The position numbers and the translations under genes are program-made. Below are positions 34,130 through 43,091 of a stretch of DNA of 56,538 nucleotides, in pieces (within the stretch, counting starts at the first letter, position 1; each line of letters begins with the position of its first letter). The notes beneath the pieces were generated by a model that was not told the origin of the DNA, made no database searches, and worked only from the letters and a program-made list of their open reading frames with translations. The stretch comes from a bacterium. GTDB lineage: Bacteria > Pseudomonadota > Alphaproteobacteria > Rickettsiales > RI-342. The stretch covers positions 1-56,538 of the forward strand of contig WGMV01000010.1 of the NCBI GenBank assembly GCA_016124905.1. The letters are read 5' to 3'.

Positions 34130-35155
34130 ATGTTATCCGCCGTGACACGCCGACGTTTTTTCCAGTTTCGCGCTAACAGGCGCGGGTGGTACAGCCTATG
34201 GATTTTTCTGATTTTGTTTCTGTTCACGCTGTTTGCGGATATCGTCGCCAATGACAGGCCGATTGTTGCGTATAGCCATGGGCATTTTTATATGCCGATT
34301 CTATGGGATTATCCGGAAACGGATTTCGGCGGCGTGTTCGAGACGCCCGCCGATTACCGCGACCCGGCGGTGCAGAAGCTGATCAAGGATGAGGGCTGGA
34401 TGATCTGGCCGCCCATTCACTACCGTTATGACAGCATCAACTGGAACCTCGGCGCGCCTGCGCCCACGCCGCCTTCGTGGGAGAACTGGCTGGGCACGGA
34501 CGACCAGGGGCGTGATGTACTGGCGCGGCTGCTGTACGGGCTGAGGGTGTCCATCCTGTTCGGTCTCGCCTTGACGGCGGCAACGCTGGTGATCGGCATT
34601 TTCCTCGGCGCGGTGCAAGGATTTTTCGGCGGATGGGTGGACCTGGTCGCGCAGCGGTTGATTGAGATATGGTCAGGCATGCCGATCCTCTACCTGCTGT
34701 TGATTCTGGCGAGCCTGGTGCAGCCCACGGTGAGCTGGCTTCTGCTGCTGATGCTGCTGTTCAGCTGGATGGGCATTGCCGGGTTGGTGCGTGCGGAGGT
34801 GCTGCGCGCGCGCAATTTCGATTATGTGCGCGCGGCGCGGGCGCTTGGCGTGCGCGAGCGCACCATCATGTTCCGCCATGTGCTGCCGAATGCGCTGGTG
34901 GCCACGGTCACCATGCTGCCCTTCATGCTGTGCGGGGCCATCACCACGTTAACGGCGCTGGATTTCCTCGGTTTCGGTCTGCCGCCGGGCTCGGCATCGC
35001 TGGGTGAATTGCTGGCGCAGGGCAAAAATAATCTTCAGGCCTCATGGCTGGGGCTGACCGGTTTTATCGTCATGGCCGTGTTGCTGAGCCTGCTGGTGTT
35101 CATCGGCGAGGCGTTGCGTGACGCGCTGGATCCTCACCGCAAGCGGGGTGCATAG
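34130..35155 (+). CDS. yejE: ABC transporter permease YejE
   Basis: The 341-residue permease starts with a membrane helix after RRRFFQFRANRRGWYSLW, has a periplasmic region with WPPIHYRYDSINWN and GTDDQGRDVLARLLYG, the family's signature, and the ATPase contact region RAARALGVRERTIMFRHVLP. It forms the second half of the channel with YejB. It lies two bases from both neighbours. Confidence 0.94.
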   Translation: MLSAVTRRRFFQFRANRRGWYSLWIFLILFLFTLFADIVANDRPIVAYSHGHFYMPILWDYPETDFGGVFETPADYRDPAVQKLIKDEGWMIWPPIHYRYDSINWNLGAPAPTPPSWENWLGTDDQGRDVLARLLYGLRVSILFGLALTAATLVIGIFLGAVQGFFGGWVDLVAQRLIEIWSGMPILYLLLILASLVQPTVSWLLLLMLLFSWMGIAGLVRAEVLRARNFDYVRAARALGVRERTIMFRHVLPNALVATVTMLPFMLCGAITTLTALDFLGFGLPPGSASLGELLAQGKNNLQASWLGLTGFIVMAVLLSLLVFIGEALRDALDPHRKRGA

Positions 35156-35157
35156 CC

Positions 35158-36753
35158 ATGCCGCTGCTGGAGATAAAAGACCTCACCCTTCGCTATGGAA
35201 GCCAGGAGCTGATCACATCGGCCAGCCTCAGCATCAAGAAGGGCAGCACGCTGGCGTTGGTGGGTGAAAGCGGATCAGGCAAGAGCCTGACCGCGCTCAG
35301 CATCATGGGGCTGCAGCCTGCATCGATGCAGATAGATGCGGAAAGCAGCATTCGCTTTGACGGGCATGAGCTGGTGGGCATGCCGGAAGGTGAAAAACGG
35401 CTGATGCGCGGCAAACAGATGGCCATGATTTTCCAGGAGCCGATGACGGCGCTTAACCCGCTGCACAGCATCGGCAGGCAGATCGGCGAAGCGCTGCTCG
35501 TTCACCACCGTTACACACGAGAGCAGGTGAAGCGCGAGGTCATCAACCTGTTGAAGGAAGTCGGGCTGGATGCATTAACGGAGCGGCTGGGGGCTTATCC
35601 TTATGAATTGTCCGGCGGGCAGCGCCAGCGGGTGATGATTGCCATGGCCATTGCCAACCGCCCGCAATTGCTGATTGCCGACGAGCCGACCACGGCGCTG
35701 GATGTGACGGTGCAGGCGCAGATACTGGCATTGCTCAAGGAGCTTCAGCAGAAATACGGCATGGCGCTGATGCTGATCACGCACGATCTGGGGCTGGTGC
35801 GGCGTTACGCGGATGACGTGGCCGTGATGAAGGATGGCGAGGTGGTGGAACGCGCAAGCGTGGCGACCCTGTTTGCCAAGCCCAAGCATGCCTACACGAA
35901 ACTGCTGCTGGCGGCGGCGCCCAAGGGCGAGAACTTCAACATCGTGGATGAGAGCGGTGCGCCACTGCTGATGGCCGGGCCGATTGAGGTGAAATTTTCG
36001 CGCCGCAAGAACCTGTGGGGTAAAACCATCGATGAGCTGATTGCCGTGGATGGCGCGCGGGTTTCCATCCAGCCGGGCGAGGCGCTTGGGCTGGTGGGGG
36101 AGAGCGGTTCGGGCAAAAGCATGCTGGCGATGGCTTTGCTGCGCCTGGTGCCTTCCAGCGGGCCGGTGAGTTTCATCGGGCGCCGGCTGGATAACCTGCC
36201 TGCCGGGGAGTTGCGGGCCATGCGCCGCCAGCTACAGCTGGTGTTTCAGGACCCCTATGGCAGCATGAACCCCCGCATGACGGTGGGGGATATTATCCTG
36301 GAAGGAGCCAGGCTGCACGGCATTGGGGCAGATGATGCCCAGCGGCAGGAAATGGCGGCCGCGCTGCTGAAGGAAGTGGGATTGAACGGCGATATACTCG
36401 AGCGGCACCCGCATGAGTTTTCCGGCGGGCAGCGGCAGCGCATCGCGCTGGTGCGGGCGCTTATCCTCAAACCCAAGCTGCTGGTGCTGGATGAGCCGAC
36501 CTCCGCGCTGGATGCCGCCACGCAGATGCAGATGGTGGACCTGTTTCGCAGGCTTCAGGGCAAATATGGCCTTTCCTATCTGTTTATCAGCCATGATCTT
36601 CGCGTCATCAAGGCGCTTTGCCACCGGGTGATGGTGATGAAAGACGGCAAGGTGGTGGAGGATGCGCCGATGGGCAAACTTTTTGCCAAGCCGAAATATG
36701 TTTATACCAAGGCGTTGATTGACGCCGCTTTTCCAGAGCCGATGGACGCATAA
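35158..36753 (+). CDS. yejF: ABC transporter dual ATPase YejF
   Basis: The 531-residue protein contains two ATP-binding cassettes in one chain, as in YejF. The first has GESGSGKS near residue 38, LSGGQRQRV and [12 protein letters not shown]; the second has GESGSGKS near residue 315, FSGGQRQRI and [12 protein letters not shown]. It powers the YejBE channel for peptide uptake (in E. coli also microcin C). The substrate-binding protein YejA is not adjacent in this window. A weak AT-rich hairpin (36759-36773) follows the stop and may end the message. Confidence 0.95.
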   Translation: MPLLEIKDLTLRYGSQELITSASLSIKKGSTLALVGESGSGKSLTALSIMGLQPASMQIDAESSIRFDGHELVGMPEGEKRLMRGKQMAMIFQEPMTALNPLHSIGRQIGEALLVHHRYTREQVKREVINLLKEVGLDALTERLGAYPYELSGGQRQRVMIAMAIANRPQLLIADEPTTALDVTVQAQILALLKELQQKYGMALMLITHDLGLVRRYADDVAVMKDGEVVERASVATLFAKPKHAYTKLLLAAAPKGENFNIVDESGAPLLMAGPIEVKFSRRKNLWGKTIDELIAVDGARVSIQPGEALGLVGESGSGKSMLAMALLRLVPSSGPVSFIGRRLDNLPAGELRAMRRQLQLVFQDPYGSMNPRMTVGDIILEGARLHGIGADDAQRQEMAAALLKEVGLNGDILERHPHEFSGGQRQRIALVRALILKPKLLVLDEPTSALDAATQMQMVDLFRRLQGKYGLSYLFISHDLRVIKALCHRVMVMKDGKVVEDAPMGKLFAKPKYVYTKALIDAAFPEPMDA

Positions 36754-36802
36754 GCGTCAAAATGTCACATTTTTTCCTTAAGGTTCCTCCCCGGAGGAAG
36801 CC

Positions 36803-37570
36803 ATGAGTCTTTTATCGCAGGATGTCTGGGAACATCACTTCAAACCCATGTTCAACACCTGGCGCGAGTTCGTGCCGATGGTGGGCGCGGTTCCCTGTTC
36901 CGTGCTGCCGATCAAGGAGGTAACCAAAACCATTGCCGATATGCAGGGGCTTTTTCATCTGGAGGGTGTTCCGCAATCTCTGAATGAGGCGCTGGAAACG
37001 GCGAGCGGGTTTTCAGAGGATCGTTTAAAACAGGCGATTGCCTCGCTTGCCGCGCAATGGGACTATTATTTTCATGCCGCATGTGAAAACCTGCGTGATA
37101 CATGGCTTCAGACCGGGCTTGGCGGGGACATGCCCGAACAGATTACGGAAAGAGCGCAGCGCTTCATTGAGGGTGCTTACGGCGAACCGCTGGTATTCCT
37201 GTTCCTTGGCGCTTTTGCTGAGGCCTGCGGCATTTATCCGGAAGATATTGATGTGGGCGGACTGAGCCTCGCGGATTATATCGCAGAGGAACATGCACGT
37301 TTTGATGATTTCGCCAGTGTATATCATGACGCCCATTTTATTTTTGATACGGATAATCCGGAGCCTTCCCGCATGCAGGCGCGTCGGCGATTTGAACGAA
37401 CGGCAGGTACTTTTACGGAGTTTGAATCCCTGCGAACCGAACGTGACGATATTCTTTTGAGTACATTCGGCGAGGCGGCTTTGAGAAGCCCCGAGCAGAT
37501 ATCCTGCCGCATTACCATCCCTATGGCGCTGGAGCAGGCGCGGGCGGAAGCCCAGCAAAGGTTTGCCTGA
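36803..37570 (+). CDS. Unknown protein, 255 residues
   Basis: I do not recognise this family. The protein is soluble, probably mostly helical, and acidic in its C-terminal half (HFIFDTDNPEPSR, SLRTERDDILL). It has a GGAGGAAGCC-type ribosome site before the ATG at 36803, so translation is credible. A short hydrophobic stretch PLVFLFLGAFAEACGIY is near residue 135 but is too polar at its edges for a membrane helix. It lies between yejF and ssb and has no obvious link with either. Confidence 0.75.
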   Translation: MSLLSQDVWEHHFKPMFNTWREFVPMVGAVPCSVLPIKEVTKTIADMQGLFHLEGVPQSLNEALETASGFSEDRLKQAIASLAAQWDYYFHAACENLRDTWLQTGLGGDMPEQITERAQRFIEGAYGEPLVFLFLGAFAEACGIYPEDIDVGGLSLADYIAEEHARFDDFASVYHDAHFIFDTDNPEPSRMQARRRFERTAGTFTEFESLRTERDDILLSTFGEAALRSPEQISCRITIPMALEQARAEAQQRFA

Positions 37571-37656
37571 GCCGTTAAAATCCCCTTTGCCTTTCCATGG
37601 CAGTCCGCTAAATTAACACAAAGTTTACCGTTAAGCCGATTAGCATGGAGTGAGTG

Positions 37657-38133
37657 ATGGCAGGCAGCGTAAATAAAGTGATTCTGGTCGGCAATCTCGG
37701 GCGTGACCCGGAAATTCGTTCCACACAGGACGGCAAGGAAATCGCCAATCTGGCCATTGCCACGTCCGAATCCTGGAAGGACCGCAACTCGGGCGAGCGT
37801 AAGGAACGTACCGAGTGGCACCGCGTGGTGATCTTCAACGATGCACTGGTGAATATCGCCAAAAACTACCTGCGCAAGGGCGCGAAAGTGTATATCGAAG
37901 GCGCGCTGCAAACGCGCAAATGGACCGACCAGGGCGGAATGGAACGTTATTCCACCGAGGTGGTACTGCAGGGCTTCAACGCCACGCTGACGATGCTGGA
38001 TTCCCGCCGTGGCGAAGGCGAGCGCGACAATGATTACGGCAGCGGCTCCTCTTACAGCGCACCGTCCTCCGCGCCCAGCCGCCAGCCGCAGCCTGCCATG
38101 GCCGAAGCGCTGGACGACGATATTCCGTTCTAG
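37657..38133 (+). CDS. ssb: Single-stranded DNA-binding protein
   Basis: SSB coats single-stranded DNA during replication and repair. The 158-residue protein has the OB fold at 1-110 with VNKVILVGNLGRDPEIR and VYIEGALQTRKW, a Gly/Ser/Gln-rich linker, and the acidic tip DDDIPF that recruits partner enzymes. The ATG at 37657 has GGAG six bases upstream; a GTG one codon earlier is less likely. Confidence 0.97.
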   Translation: MAGSVNKVILVGNLGRDPEIRSTQDGKEIANLAIATSESWKDRNSGERKERTEWHRVVIFNDALVNIAKNYLRKGAKVYIEGALQTRKWTDQGGMERYSTEVVLQGFNATLTMLDSRRGEGERDNDYGSGSSYSAPSSAPSRQPQPAMAEALDDDIPF

Positions 38134-38152
38134 GGCTTGGGGTAAAGATGAA

Positions 38153-38187
38153 AGCGGGTTTACCGGACGGTAAATCCGCTTTTTTTA
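38153..38187 (+). terminator. Rho-independent terminator of ssb
   Basis: A 12-bp stem with one G-T pair (AGCGGGTTTACC with GGTAAATCCGCT) and a four-base loop is followed by eight T residues, 20 bases after the ssb stop. Confidence 0.92.
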
Positions 38188-38217
38188 TATCCGAGCAAAC
38201 CATTACCGGGGAATGCC

Positions 38218-38550
38218 ATGCTGCGCCTTATCTATGCCACGTTTCCAACCATGGAGGATGCCAAACGCATGGCGCGCATGCTGGTGGAGCGCAAGCTGGC
38301 CGCCTGCGTCAACCTATTGCCGGGGGCTGCGTCCATCTATCGCTGGGAAGGGAAGATGGAAGAGGAGCAGGAGGTGATCATGGTCACCAAAAGCACCGCG
38401 GCCAAGTGGTCGGAGATCGAGACCCTATTTGAGGAGGACCATCCGCATGATGTGCCTGCGCTGGTGTGCGTGTCCACCTATGCGGCCTTGCCGGTGTTTG
38501 CGGATTGGGTGATGCGGGAAACGGAGAGTTTTCCGTCGGATTCGGAGTGA
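38218..38550 (+). CDS. cutA: Divalent-cation tolerance protein CutA
   Basis: CutA is a trimeric ferredoxin-like protein linked to copper and other metal tolerance; its precise role is unclear. The 110-residue protein has the conserved LVERKLAACVNLLPG, SIYRWEGKMEEEQE and HPHDVPALV segments. It has its own space after the ssb terminator and meets the SecA-like gene end to end, with adjacent stops. Confidence 0.94.
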   Translation: MLRLIYATFPTMEDAKRMARMLVERKLAACVNLLPGAASIYRWEGKMEEEQEVIMVTKSTAAKWSEIETLFEEDHPHDVPALVCVSTYAALPVFADWVMRETESFPSDSE

Positions 38551-41145
38551 TTATTTTCCCGTGCTATGCTGCTGGCCATTGGCCTGGCCAGATATGCGCT
38601 GGATGAAATTATCCAGCCCCTCGCCGAAGGCGTGTTCGGCGGCGCGCACAAGCTGGTTGTCATGCTGTTTCAGCTCATCCAGCGACAAGGGCTTTTCCAG
38701 GTGCACGCTCAATACTTCTTCCAAGGGCAGGGGTTGCAGGCCGACCTTGACGGCGATGTCGTTCATGCCGGCCAGCATGCGTTCGCGCCGTTCCAGCCAG
38801 AGGGGTTCCACCTCATGGCCGATATTGCCTTTCAGGTGGTTCAGCACCTCACGGTAGTTGCCCTGTTTATGCTGGGCGATGGTTTCCTGGAAGTGGTGAT
38901 CCATCACGCGGCGGGCTTTGTCGTCAAACTGGTCCCATTCCGCCGTGGCGGCATTGGCGAAGGCGTAAAAGATTTTATAGCCACGTTCGATCTGTTTGCT
39001 TTTTTCCTCAGCATTGCCACGCACCCGCTGGAACACGCCGAGAGATGCCTGCAACAATGGCAGGCCGACTTTTTCAAAAATATCCACGATCAGCCGTTCG
39101 CGATTGAAGGCGAGCGAAGCCAGAAAGCCCGGCGCGCCGCTGAGGGCATCCCTGGCCAGCCCCTTGAATTCGACATTTTTATTGAGGATGTCGATGTTGT
39201 TTTTAAGCCGTTCATACACCAGGCTTTGGAAGGCCTGCACGAAAGTGAGGAATTCCTGCTGGTAACGCTGCATGACATCGGCTTCGAAATCCTGCTTGAA
39301 GCGCTGGAGCGAGTCGCTCTCGATGCGGTGGTTCTGATAGCCTTCGATGAGCTGATCGGCGATATCGGGCGTGGGGGTGGAGGAAAGGCCCAGCCTGTCG
39401 CCATTGACGATCATCTGCGAGGAGCCCGGCGCGCCTTGCCTTCCTGCACGGCCGCGCAGCTGCCATTGCACGCGCCCGGAAGCGGGCAGCAGGGCGGGTA
39501 TGACATGGAGGCCGCCCGCGTCCAGCACCTCCCTGGTCGGTTTGATGTCGATGCCACGACCGCCAAGGATGGTGGTAAGGGTGATGGCGCCGGGTTTGCC
39601 TGCCTCGGCAATAACCGAGCTTTCCTGCTCAGGCGTGAGGCCGTCGAGCCGTTTCACATGGTCCATGCCCTGCTGGGCGAGATGGGCTGTAAAGCGGTTG
39701 ACATCGTCGATCGATTCCAGCGCCACCAGCGAGGGGCGGCCCTGACGGGCCATTTCCACCAGCTGATCGGTGAGGGTGGAGAAGAAGCCTGTTTCACCGC
39801 CCTGGGTGATGAGGGTCGGCAGGTCTTGCCGTTTGCTGATGTTGTGCGGGGGAATGAACACCGGGGCGAGGTGAAAACGCGCGTGCATTTCCTCCAACTC
39901 CACCCGGTTGCCGGCGGTGCCGGTCATGCTGTTGAAATCCGCATATTGCCGCACGAACTGGGCCAGCGTCATGGAGGGAGCGGCGGTGCCTTCCTCCTCC
40001 ACCGGGAAGCCAAGCCGCGCATGCAGGAACTGGTGAACGCCCTGCGACCAGCGAGAGGATTGTTTCAACTCGCCGCTTTTATCCTTGTCCACCACCACAG
40101 CCTGATAGGCGGGGCGGCCGGGCTTGCTGAAGGCCGGGCTGGGCTGCACCACATAGTCGCGGTCTTCTTCCAGCTGGCCGGCGCGATGGGCGGAGTTCAG
40201 CCATTCCATCAGCAGGGAATCATCCCAGCCCGCAATGGTTTCCCGCTGCTCGGGGGATTCGTTCAGCAGCCATTGGCGGGCTTTCTGGGCCCATGCCTCG
40301 TTCGCTTCTGCCGAGGCGGGGAAGCGTTCGATGAAATGATTGAGGCTGTAATAGACCCAGGCGATGTCGCTTTCCCGGGCGCTGCTGGTGGAGATGCGGT
40401 AGCTGCTCAGGCTGTCCATCAGAGCGTAATCGGCCTCGTCCAGCAATAATGAATCGTATGGACGAAAGCCACGTGAGGGCTGGCCGTAATATTGTTCCAG
40501 CAGGCTGTCGAACACGCCACGGTCGATCGGGGCGTAGATCACATCGCCCGCATAGCCCGCACGGCGGCGGTTCTGGTCATGTTCATCGTCGCCGGGCGGG
40601 ATGCTGGCCCGCAGCCCCAGATCGTTGAACATGCTGTTGAAGAACTGCGCGCCTTCCTCGGAGAGGTAATGGCTGGTGGTCATGACATCCACCTTATGAC
40701 CGCCTGCCGCTTTTAACCCAGCGAGCAGGGCGAAGATAAGGGTCTTGCCTTCGCCGGTTTTGACCTCGGCCAGCACGCCTTCCTTGCTCTGGATGTGCCA
40801 GAGGGCGGTGAGCATCTGTTCGGCATTGGCATAGATGGGGCGAGGGCGGTCGGCTGTTTTGCGGAAAATCCATTCACGCGAGATGGCGAGCCAGGCGATC
40901 TGCAGGCCTTCCTGTCCGGGATCGGCCCGCATTTTCGTCATGATTTCCCCGGCGGAGCGTTTCAGCTCGGCATCGCTGGCCTTGGCGCAGAATTGCTCCA
41001 TGTTGGACAGGGTGTTCCAGCCGGTTGCCAGTTTCGTGTAGGCTTGTTCCGGCAGCATCTCCCGACCGGGGCCCGCGCGCAGGCGGCCGATGCGCTCGGC
41101 AATCGGCATGTCGTCTGGCGGTGGGGTCGGGCGTTTGGTGCTCAT
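38551..41145 (-). CDS. Divergent SecA-like ATPase
   Basis: The 864-residue protein keeps the SecA helicase motifs in order: Walker A KTGEGKT (129-135), DEAD at 236-239 (SecA usually has DEVD), MTGTAGN (407-413), GGRGIDIK (528-535) and QLRGRAGRQGAPGSS (562-576). The last 280 residues do not show the SecA C-terminal zinc motif or an obvious scaffold domain match; they are mainly helical. It is therefore not the housekeeping SecA but a paralogue of unknown job, perhaps translocating or unfolding a special substrate. No signal or membrane segment is seen. It lies alone between cutA (end to end) and miaA (60 bases). The start has no good ribosome site. Confidence 0.9.
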   Translation of the reverse strand: MSTKRPTPPPDDMPIAERIGRLRAGPGREMLPEQAYTKLATGWNTLSNMEQFCAKASDAELKRSAGEIMTKMRADPGQEGLQIAWLAISREWIFRKTADRPRPIYANAEQMLTALWHIQSKEGVLAEVKTGEGKTLIFALLAGLKAAGGHKVDVMTTSHYLSEEGAQFFNSMFNDLGLRASIPPGDDEHDQNRRRAGYAGDVIYAPIDRGVFDSLLEQYYGQPSRGFRPYDSLLLDEADYALMDSLSSYRISTSSARESDIAWVYYSLNHFIERFPASAEANEAWAQKARQWLLNESPEQRETIAGWDDSLLMEWLNSAHRAGQLEEDRDYVVQPSPAFSKPGRPAYQAVVVDKDKSGELKQSSRWSQGVHQFLHARLGFPVEEEGTAAPSMTLAQFVRQYADFNSMTGTAGNRVELEEMHARFHLAPVFIPPHNISKRQDLPTLITQGGETGFFSTLTDQLVEMARQGRPSLVALESIDDVNRFTAHLAQQGMDHVKRLDGLTPEQESSVIAEAGKPGAITLTTILGGRGIDIKPTREVLDAGGLHVIPALLPASGRVQWQLRGRAGRQGAPGSSQMIVNGDRLGLSSTPTPDIADQLIEGYQNHRIESDSLQRFKQDFEADVMQRYQQEFLTFVQAFQSLVYERLKNNIDILNKNVEFKGLARDALSGAPGFLASLAFNRERLIVDIFEKVGLPLLQASLGVFQRVRGNAEEKSKQIERGYKIFYAFANAATAEWDQFDDKARRVMDHHFQETIAQHKQGNYREVLNHLKGNIGHEVEPLWLERRERMLAGMNDIAVKVGLQPLPLEEVLSVHLEKPLSLDELKQHDNQLVRAAEHAFGEGLDNFIQRISGQANGQQHSTGK

Positions 41146-41205
41146 GAACCGCGTTGGCTAGAATTTCAAGAGGATACAAAATAGCAGAGAAGCATGGCAA
41201 ATTTA

Positions 41206-42129
41206 TTAATTTTTTAATGACTCCGCGCCTTCACGCACGGTTTCCCAGGCGATTTCGGGCGAAAGCCAGGTGATTTCCTCAATCTGGTTGCGCAGCCAGG
41301 TCAATTGGCGCTTGGCGTAACGCCGGGTGTTGGTCTGGGTGTCGGTAATGGCGGCCTCCAGGGGCAGCTCCCCGGCCAGATGGGCGGTAAATTCCCTCAC
41401 GCCCTGGCCTTTCATCACCGGCAGATGGCCGGAAAGGCCACGTTTCATCAGGTGTTTCACCTCTTCCAGGGCGCCGTCGCGCACCATGTCATGCACCCGG
41501 TCATCGATGCTTTTGTACAGTTTCGGCCGAAGCGGCATGAGGGCATAGGCCAGGATTGTGGCCTCCGGAAAGGGAAGGGCCGTGTTTTTTTGCCATATGC
41601 GGATGGACTGGCCGGTCAGTTCCAGCATTTCCCACGCGCGCATGAGGCGCTGAGGGTTCTGGGTGTCGATGGTGCCTTCCAGCAGCGGGTCCCGTTTGAG
41701 CAGGGTTTCGGCAAAGGCGGGCAGCCCTATCCGTTCCAGCAGGGCATAGCCCTTTTGGCGGAGTTCCATTGGCGCGGCGGGCATTTCGGCCATGCCATGC
41801 ATCAGGGCCTTGATGTAAAGCCCCGTGCCGCCGGTGACGATGGGCAGCACGCCCTGTGCCCAGCAGGCTTCCAGCACATGGGTGAGTTCGCGCAGCCAGT
41901 CGCCGGTGGAGTAATTGGCAGCGCCGTCGATATGGCCGTAGAGGTGGTGGGGTACGAGGGCGGTGTCGCGTTCCGGCGGGCGGGCGGAAAGCACGCGCAG
42001 ATCCTTGTAGACCTGCTGGCTGTCGGCATTAATGACCGCACCGCGATACCCCCCCGCCACGGCCAGCGCGAGGGCGGATTTTCCGCTCGCGGTCGGGCCG
42101 GTGAGGATGAGGATGGGGTTTTTGGCCAT
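41206..42129 (-). CDS. miaA: tRNA dimethylallyltransferase
   Basis: MiaA adds a dimethylallyl group to A37 of tRNAs that read codons starting with U. The 307-residue protein has the P-loop GPTASGKS near residue 11, NADSQQVYKDL, a YSTGDWLREL region and QLTWLRNQ near the C-terminus. I use the ATG at 42129, which starts MAKNPILILTGPTASGKS; the longer frame from 42177 runs up to the start of serB and has no support. Confidence 0.95.
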   Translation of the reverse strand: MAKNPILILTGPTASGKSALALAVAGGYRGAVINADSQQVYKDLRVLSARPPERDTALVPHHLYGHIDGAANYSTGDWLRELTHVLEACWAQGVLPIVTGGTGLYIKALMHGMAEMPAAPMELRQKGYALLERIGLPAFAETLLKRDPLLEGTIDTQNPQRLMRAWEMLELTGQSIRIWQKNTALPFPEATILAYALMPLRPKLYKSIDDRVHDMVRDGALEEVKHLMKRGLSGHLPVMKGQGVREFTAHLAGELPLEAAITDTQTNTRRYAKRQLTWLRNQIEEITWLSPEIAWETVREGAESLKN

Positions 42130-42179
42130 TGCCGGAAGGATGCCGATATGGTTAATCACCCTATCCCATAGGATCACTC

Positions 42180-43091
42180 ATGCCTGCAAGCAATCACGAA
42201 GATCGCTACGCCCTGGTTCTGGCCTTTACGCAAGCGCCCGAACCCGCCATTCATGATGCATTGAACCTGTGCCGTGACGAGCAGGCCGTGTTGCACGGGC
42301 AGCGCTGGCTGGAAGAACCACAGGCCTATGAGCTGGACCTGAGCGTGAGGGATGCCGCTGCGTTGCGTGCCAGGCTGGCCGCATTATCAGAGAAACATGC
42401 ATGCGACGCGCTGCTGGTGCCGCAGAAAGGCCGTTTGAAGAAGCTGTTGGTGAGCGACATGGATTCCACCATGATCATGCAGGAATGCATCGATGAAATG
42501 GCGGATATGCTGCATATCAAACCACAGATATCGGCCATCACCGAACGCGCCATGCGCGGGGAGCTGAATTTTGAGGCGGCCCTTAAGGAGCGTGTGGGGC
42601 TGTTGAAAGGGCTGCCGCTTGAGAAGCTGGAAGCTGTATGGGCGGAACGCATCACCGCCATGGCCGGTGCATCGGAACTGATTGACGCCATGAACGACAT
42701 GAAGGTGCCGAGCGTGCTAGTGTCCGGAGGGTTCACCTTTTTTACCGAACGTGTGGCTAAACTTCTAGGGTTTCAGGCGCATTTCAGCAATGTGCTGGAG
42801 ATAGAGAATGGCGCGCTCACCGGCAGGGTGAAGGAACCCATATTGGGAGCGGATGCCAAGCTGCAAACAATGCTGGAATGGTGCGAAAAGCTTGGCATTG
42901 GGCCCGAAGACGTGATGGCGCTCGGCGACGGCGCCAACGATCTGCCGATGTTGAAGGCCGCGGGGATGGGAATTGCCTACCATGCAAAGCCGCATGTGCT
43001 GGCCGAGACGGATTATCACATCATCCGTACCACATTGAAAACGGCGCTTTGGGCACAAGGTATTGCAACGGGTGAACGTGTTCCCGCTTAG
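42180..43091 (+). CDS. serB: Phosphoserine phosphatase
   Basis: SerB dephosphorylates phosphoserine, the last step of serine synthesis. The 303-residue HAD-superfamily protein has the nucleophile D in SDMDSTMIMQECIDEMAD near residue 93, the substrate loop SGGFTFFTE, and GDGANDLPML as the metal motif. The first 85 residues form an ACT-like N-terminal domain. It starts 50 bases from miaA on the opposite strand and its stop overlaps the next gene by four bases. Confidence 0.96.
   Translation: MPASNHEDRYALVLAFTQAPEPAIHDALNLCRDEQAVLHGQRWLEEPQAYELDLSVRDAAALRARLAALSEKHACDALLVPQKGRLKKLLVSDMDSTMIMQECIDEMADMLHIKPQISAITERAMRGELNFEAALKERVGLLKGLPLEKLEAVWAERITAMAGASELIDAMNDMKVPSVLVSGGFTFFTERVAKLLGFQAHFSNVLEIENGALTGRVKEPILGADAKLQTMLEWCEKLGIGPEDVMALGDGANDLPMLKAAGMGIAYHAKPHVLAETDYHIIRTTLKTALWAQGIATGERVPA

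Noticed and set aside
38566-40449. 627-codon open frame on the plus strand opposite the SecA-like gene
   Set aside because: It is the antisense shadow of a gene with strong helicase motifs; it has no ribosome site, no family likeness and a composition typical of reversed high-G+C coding sequence.
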